From NCBI GenBank assembly GCA_009699615.1, contig WLNV01000054.1:1-9019 (forward strand): 9,019 bases of DNA, given 5' to 3'. The position numbers and the translations under genes are program-made. The notes beneath the pieces are model-generated. The model searched no databases and was not told where the DNA came from. It saw nothing but the letters and a program-made list of their open reading frames with translations. This DNA comes from Actinomycetota bacterium (lineage in GTDB: Bacteria > Actinomycetota > Thermoleophilia > Solirubrobacterales > Solirubrobacteraceae). Positions 6,416 through 9,019 of this stretch are shown here, in pieces (the first letter of the stretch is position 1; the number at the start of each line of letters is the position of its first letter).

Positions 6416-6981
6416 GATCGCGATAGCGGTGACAAACCGCCGGTCGTGTAGGCCCGTCGACGTCGGCGACGGGGATCTTCGGGCAGTGCAGCGAGCAGCG
6501 AGCGGCGCACGAGAAGGTAGACCGGGATCGCGATCACCGCGTTTAGCGCGACGGTTCCGAGTAGCTCCCACAGCAGCGACCAGCCGAGTGGGACAGGCTG
6601 GCCGAGTAGAAAGGTCAGCAGCGAGAAGCCGAGCTGTGCGGCTGCAGTCGCGGCGGCTCCGACGAGCAGCGGCACTATCGCCCCCTGAGGGTCGCGCAGC
6701 TCGCGAAGCCGGCCTGCCGCGTAACCGATTGCCAGCAGGATCAACGACGCAACGCCGATCGTCTCAACCAATGCCAAGTCGAGCAGCATTCCGAGCGCAA
6801 ATCCGAAGATCGCCCCCGGTAGTGAACCGACGATCAGCCCAACCGAAGCGGCGACGAGCGGCACAAGGTCGGCATTTACGCCAAGGATCTTCACCTGCGA
6901 TACCGCAGCGACTTGGAACACCACAGTGACGACGCAGATCAGTGCCAGTCTCCAACCGAGACTTCTGTAGTTCAGAGTCAT
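6412..6981 (-). CDS. mreD: Rod shape-determining membrane protein MreD
   Basis: MreD is a small integral membrane protein that joins MreB and MreC in the elongation complex; its exact biochemical role is not settled. The 189-residue product is almost all hydrophobic, with about five or six membrane segments (roughly 11-27, 38-53, 55-71, 74-90, 102-126 and 134-158). The segment LPGAIFGFALGMLLDLAL (54-71) is like the conserved MreD core, where a G-x-x-x-G-hydrophobic-D pattern is typical. The cytoplasmic tail has six consecutive Arg (171-176), consistent with positive-inside orientation. Sequence identity in this family is low, so the call rests on topology and on position between mreC and mrdA. 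The ATG forms an ATGA overlap with the mreC stop. Confidence 0.93.
   Translation of the reverse strand: MTLNYRSLGWRLALICVVTVVFQVAAVSQVKILGVNADLVPLVAASVGLIVGSLPGAIFGFALGMLLDLALVETIGVASLILLAIGYAAGRLRELRDPQGAIVPLLVGAAATAAAQLGFSLLTFLLGQPVPLGWSLLWELLGTVALNAVIAIPVYLLVRRSLLAALPEDPRRRRRRAYTTGGLSPLSRS
6978..6981 (-). promoter_or_regulatory. ATGA stop-start overlap of mreC and mreD
   Basis: The mreC TGA (6978-6980) overlaps the mreD ATG (6979-6981). A G-rich stretch (GGGAACCGGGG) just before the start may serve as a weak ribosome site. This is the first of three consecutive overlaps of the same form. Confidence 0.8.
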
Positions 6982-7847
6982 CCCCGGTTCCCGTTGATGG
7001 CGGTTGTCAGAACCTGAATGATCTCGAGCCTCTGGAGATCGGCGTACGAGCGCAGGTAGATCTTCTGTGCGTCAGTCCCGGGGTCGACGACGCGAGTCAC
7101 GGAGCCGATCGGGATCCCCGGCGGGTAGAGCGATTCGAGGCCAGGCGAGTTCGAGAGAGTTCCGGCCGTCACGACCGCGGCCCCTGGATCGACGCGGAAA
7201 CGGCGCGCGATGAACTTCAAACGAAGATCGTCGGGGCCTCCTGCGCCAGCCTGCACTATCCCCTCGGCGCCACCGGCACTGATGCGAGCCGGTACCGCCA
7301 GCTCACCGTCACTGATCAACGTGACGATTGCCGCGTTGCCGGTTACTGTCGAAACCTGACCGATCAGGCCGTCGCCGTTGATCACCGGGTTGCCCGTTCG
7401 GATTCCGCTATTGCTGCCCTGATTGATCGTCACGGTCGAGTACCAAACCGTCGGCGACTGCCCGATGACGCGAGCCGTGACCGGCTTCGCCGCCGCAAGC
7501 CCGCCAGCGTTATCGAGATTCAGAAGCCCTTCGAGTTGGCTGTTGATTCGGAGCGCTTCGCTGCCGGCGATCGCTCGCGCTCGTAGCCGCTGGTTCGAAC
7601 TCTCCAGCTCATTCAGACGGCCCTTGGCGTCGATCGTGTCGCCGACCCAACCGACGAGGTCGCGGGCCGGCTTCAAGACCGTCGATGCACCTTCTTGAAT
7701 CGGAGCAAAGACGCTGAATACCCCGCGCTGGACGTTGTGCAGTGCGCCGCCCGATGACTCGCCGAAGTAGACGGTCAACAGCAGCAGAGAGCACGCCAGT
7801 AGCGCCGCTAGCGTTAACCGCCGCCGACGAATAGTCCGGTCGTACAT
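6978..7847 (-). CDS. mreC: Rod shape-determining protein MreC
   Basis: MreC is a membrane-anchored periplasm-facing protein that binds and activates PBP2-RodA. With the ATG at 7845-7847 the product is 289 residues. It has a basic cytoplasmic N-terminus (RTIRRRR), one membrane helix (about 11-28), a coiled coil (about 70-110, Leu/Glu/Arg heptads such as NELESSNQRLRAR) and a C-terminal beta-barrel region (about 120-280) with family features such as WYSTVTINQGSNSGIRTGNPVI and GLIGQVSTV. An in-frame TTG at 7866-7868 would add seven residues. I prefer the ATG because it puts the basic residues right before the membrane helix, but neither start has a convincing Shine-Dalgarno. The mreB stop is 50 bp upstream, and that gap contains a hairpin. 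Functional assignment is secure; the start is moderately so. Confidence 0.95.
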   Translation of the reverse strand: MYDRTIRRRRLTLAALLACSLLLLTVYFGESSGGALHNVQRGVFSVFAPIQEGASTVLKPARDLVGWVGDTIDAKGRLNELESSNQRLRARAIAGSEALRINSQLEGLLNLDNAGGLAAAKPVTARVIGQSPTVWYSTVTINQGSNSGIRTGNPVINGDGLIGQVSTVTGNAAIVTLISDGELAVPARISAGGAEGIVQAGAGGPDDLRLKFIARRFRVDPGAAVVTAGTLSNSPGLESLYPPGIPIGSVTRVVDPGTDAQKIYLRSYADLQRLEIIQVLTTAINGNRG

Positions 7848-7882
7848 CTCAAAATGTTGGTTACGCAAGGCATAAGCGTGTC

Positions 7883-7910
7883 TCGTAGCTGAGGCGCTTA
7901 GCGCCTACGA
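7883..7910 (-). other. Inverted repeat with the mreB stop codon in the loop
   Basis: AGGCGC (7892-7897) and GCGCCT (7901-7906) pair perfectly around TTA (7898-7900), which is the mreB stop codon TAA on the minus strand. Outer arms TCGTAG (7883-7888) and CTACGA (7905-7910) are also complementary, allowing an alternative 10-bp stem with a 5-nt bulge on one side. No U-tract follows. It could limit read-through into mreC or protect the mreB 3' end; the role is inference. Confidence 0.5.
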
Positions 7911-8944
7911 CGCTTCCTTGCTGAGCGGTTAGTTTTGTGAATCGCTTCAAATTCTTCCAGTGAGCGACCTGAGCCCACGGCAACACAAGTCAGGGGTGAT
8001 TCGGCTAGGTGCGCCGGCATGTGAGTCTCGCTGCGCAGGCGCTCGTCGAGCCCCCGCAGCAGTGCGCCGCCGCCAGCCAGCATGATGCCGCGATCCATGA
8101 TGTCGGACGAAAGCTCTGGCGGCGTACTGTCGAGCGTCTCCTTGATCGCGGCGATGATCTGAGCCAGCGGCTCCTCGATCGCCCCACGGACCTCTTCGCT
8201 GCTGAGCGCAATCGTCTTTGGCAGCCCGCTTACGAGATCGCGTCCGCGAATCTCAGCCTGAAACTCTTCAGCCATCGGGAAGGCGGAGCCAATCTCAAGC
8301 TTCAGTTCCTCAGCGGTCTGCTGCCCGATCAAGAGCTTGTACTCACGCTTGGCGTAATTGATGATTGCCTCGTCGAGTTCATCTCCACCAATTCTAATTG
8401 AGCGGGAGACGACAATCCCTCCGAGCGAAATCACGGCGACCTCGCTGGTACCTCCACCAATGTCGACGATCATCGAACCGGTCGGCTCGCCGATCGGCAG
8501 GCCCGCGCCGATAGCGGCAGCCATCGGTTCCTCAATCAGGTAGGCCTGTCGCGCACCGGCCGAGAGACAAGCCTCTTCGACTGCGCGTTTCTCAACGCCC
8601 GTCACGCCGGAAGGGACGCAGACGACTACACGCGGATGCGCCCAGCGGCCCTGGTGGACCTTCTGGATGAAGTGGCGCAGCATCGCTTCGGTCACGTCGA
8701 AGTCGGCGATCACGCCGTCCTTCAGTGGGCGGATCGCCTGAATTGTCCCTGGCGTGCGGCCGAGCATCCGCTTCGCTTCGACGCCGACGGCGTGAACTTC
8801 GCCGCTGCGCGCGTCGATCGCGACGACGCTCGGCTCAGAGAGCACGATGCCGCGGCCACGGACGTAAACGAGCGTGTTGGCCGTGCCAAGATCGACGGCC
8901 ATGTCGCGGCCGCCCATTCCAGTCAAGTAGCTAAGGACGCCCAT
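7898..8944 (-). CDS. mreB: Rod shape-determining protein MreB, bacterial actin
   Basis: MreB is an actin-fold ATPase that forms membrane-bound filaments guiding lateral wall synthesis. With the ATG at 8942-8944 the product is 348 residues, a typical length. Actin-family motifs are phosphate-1 DLGTANT (18-24), IEEPMAAAIG (137-146) with the presumed catalytic Glu at 139, phosphate-2 DIGGGTSE (161-168), and the adenosine motif GIMLAGGGALLRG (286-298). The N-terminus MGVLSYLTGMGG before the first strand is short and hydrophobic, like membrane-binding ends of other MreBs. The C-terminus ends in a strongly basic RSARKRRRR, which may help membrane or RNA contact (inference). The frame stays open to a TTG at 9005-9007, giving 21 extra residues of no recognisable family character, so I prefer the ATG, although its Shine-Dalgarno is poor. 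A later ATG at 8900-8902 would cut into the fold. Confidence 0.96.
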   Translation of the reverse strand: MGVLSYLTGMGGRDMAVDLGTANTLVYVRGRGIVLSEPSVVAIDARSGEVHAVGVEAKRMLGRTPGTIQAIRPLKDGVIADFDVTEAMLRHFIQKVHQGRWAHPRVVVCVPSGVTGVEKRAVEEACLSAGARQAYLIEEPMAAAIGAGLPIGEPTGSMIVDIGGGTSEVAVISLGGIVVSRSIRIGGDELDEAIINYAKREYKLLIGQQTAEELKLEIGSAFPMAEEFQAEIRGRDLVSGLPKTIALSSEEVRGAIEEPLAQIIAAIKETLDSTPPELSSDIMDRGIMLAGGGALLRGLDERLRSETHMPAHLAESPLTCVAVGSGRSLEEFEAIHKTNRSARKRRRR

Positions 8945-8970
8945 GGACAGAAAAACGTGATCGGAAAGCG

Positions 8971-8985
8971 ATTCCTTAAGGGAAT
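8971..8985. promoter_or_regulatory. Near-palindrome upstream of mreB
   Basis: ATTCC (8971-8975) and GGAAT (8981-8985) are perfect inverted arms around TTAAG, 26 bp before the mreB ATG. With one base removed the whole is a 14-bp palindrome. It sits in the probable leader of the cluster and could be an operator or small hairpin. No protein is known to bind it, and chance is not excluded. Confidence 0.25.
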
Positions 8986-9009
8986 AACCGGCGGTCCACG
9001 TGTTCAATC

Positions 9010-9015
9010 AGTGTA
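9010..9015 (-). promoter_or_regulatory. Possible -10 element for the mre cluster
   Basis: The minus strand reads TACACT, a fair match to a TANNNT -10 box. Transcription from it would begin near 9003 and give a leader of about 60 nt to the mreB ATG. The matching -35 would lie outside the window, so this cannot be confirmed here. Confidence 0.2.
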
Positions 9016-9019
9016 GCGA

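Noticed and set aside
6416..6571. 52-codon upstream extension of mrdA beginning at 6571.
   Set aside because: It lies inside mreD, reads as basic low-complexity sequence, and would put a long tail before the membrane anchor. The internal ATG in the ATGA overlap gives the normal PBP2 N-terminus.
6288..6929. 213-codon plus-strand frame across the mreD-mrdA junction.
   Set aside because: It is antisense to two real genes, is rich in Arg, Pro and Ser, and has no domain features.
8945..9007. N-terminal extension of mreB to a TTG at 9007.
   Set aside because: The extra 21 residues do not resemble MreB N-termini, and the ATG at 8944 gives the usual length with a membrane-binding-like start. It is not fully excluded, because neither start has a good Shine-Dalgarno.

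Overview
The window is a high-GC bacterial chromosome segment (clearly GC-rich by eye; no exact figure computed). Eight genes on the minus strand form one compact head-to-tail cluster: mreB, mreC, mreD, a PBP2-type transpeptidase (mrdA), rodA, an RNase E/G, rplU (L21) and rpmA (L27). From memory, mreBCD-pbp2-rodA followed by rne and rplU-rpmA is also the order in Streptomyces, with other genes in between, so the phylum is most likely Actinomycetota. The short RNase E/G without a long scaffold tail and the very compact layout suggest an early-branching class such as Thermoleophilia. That class assignment is inference, not something the sequence proves.

Layout from left to right: 1-497 is the 3' part of a short-chain dehydrogenase/reductase on the plus strand. 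Positions 498-623 are a convergent intergenic gap with GC-rich inverted repeats. Positions 624-1256 hold rpmA and rplU, 1271-3151 the RNase E/G, 3165-4364 rodA, 4361-6415 mrdA, 6412-6981 mreD, 6978-7847 mreC and 7898-8944 mreB, all on the minus strand and transcribed right to left. Positions 8945-9019 are upstream of mreB and probably hold the leader and part of the promoter.

The first five genes of the cluster encode the core of the cell-elongation machine (elongasome). MreB is the actin-like filament, MreC and MreD the membrane linkers, RodA the glycan polymerase and PBP2 its cross-linking partner. Three successive junctions (mreC/mreD, mreD/mrdA, mrdA/rodA) are ATGA stop-start overlaps, which suggests translational coupling. 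The RNase E/G and the two 50S ribosomal proteins follow with gaps of only 6-14 bp, so wall elongation, RNA processing and ribosome supply appear to share a transcript.

No mobile element, CRISPR array, tRNA or rRNA was seen, and no wholly new system is evident. The points most worth a second look are a TRAM-like RNA-binding domain at the C-terminus of the RNase E/G, a hairpin that places the mreB stop codon in its loop, a CxxxC cysteine pair in the PBP2 transpeptidase domain, and a convergent SDR gene where obgE would usually follow rpmA.
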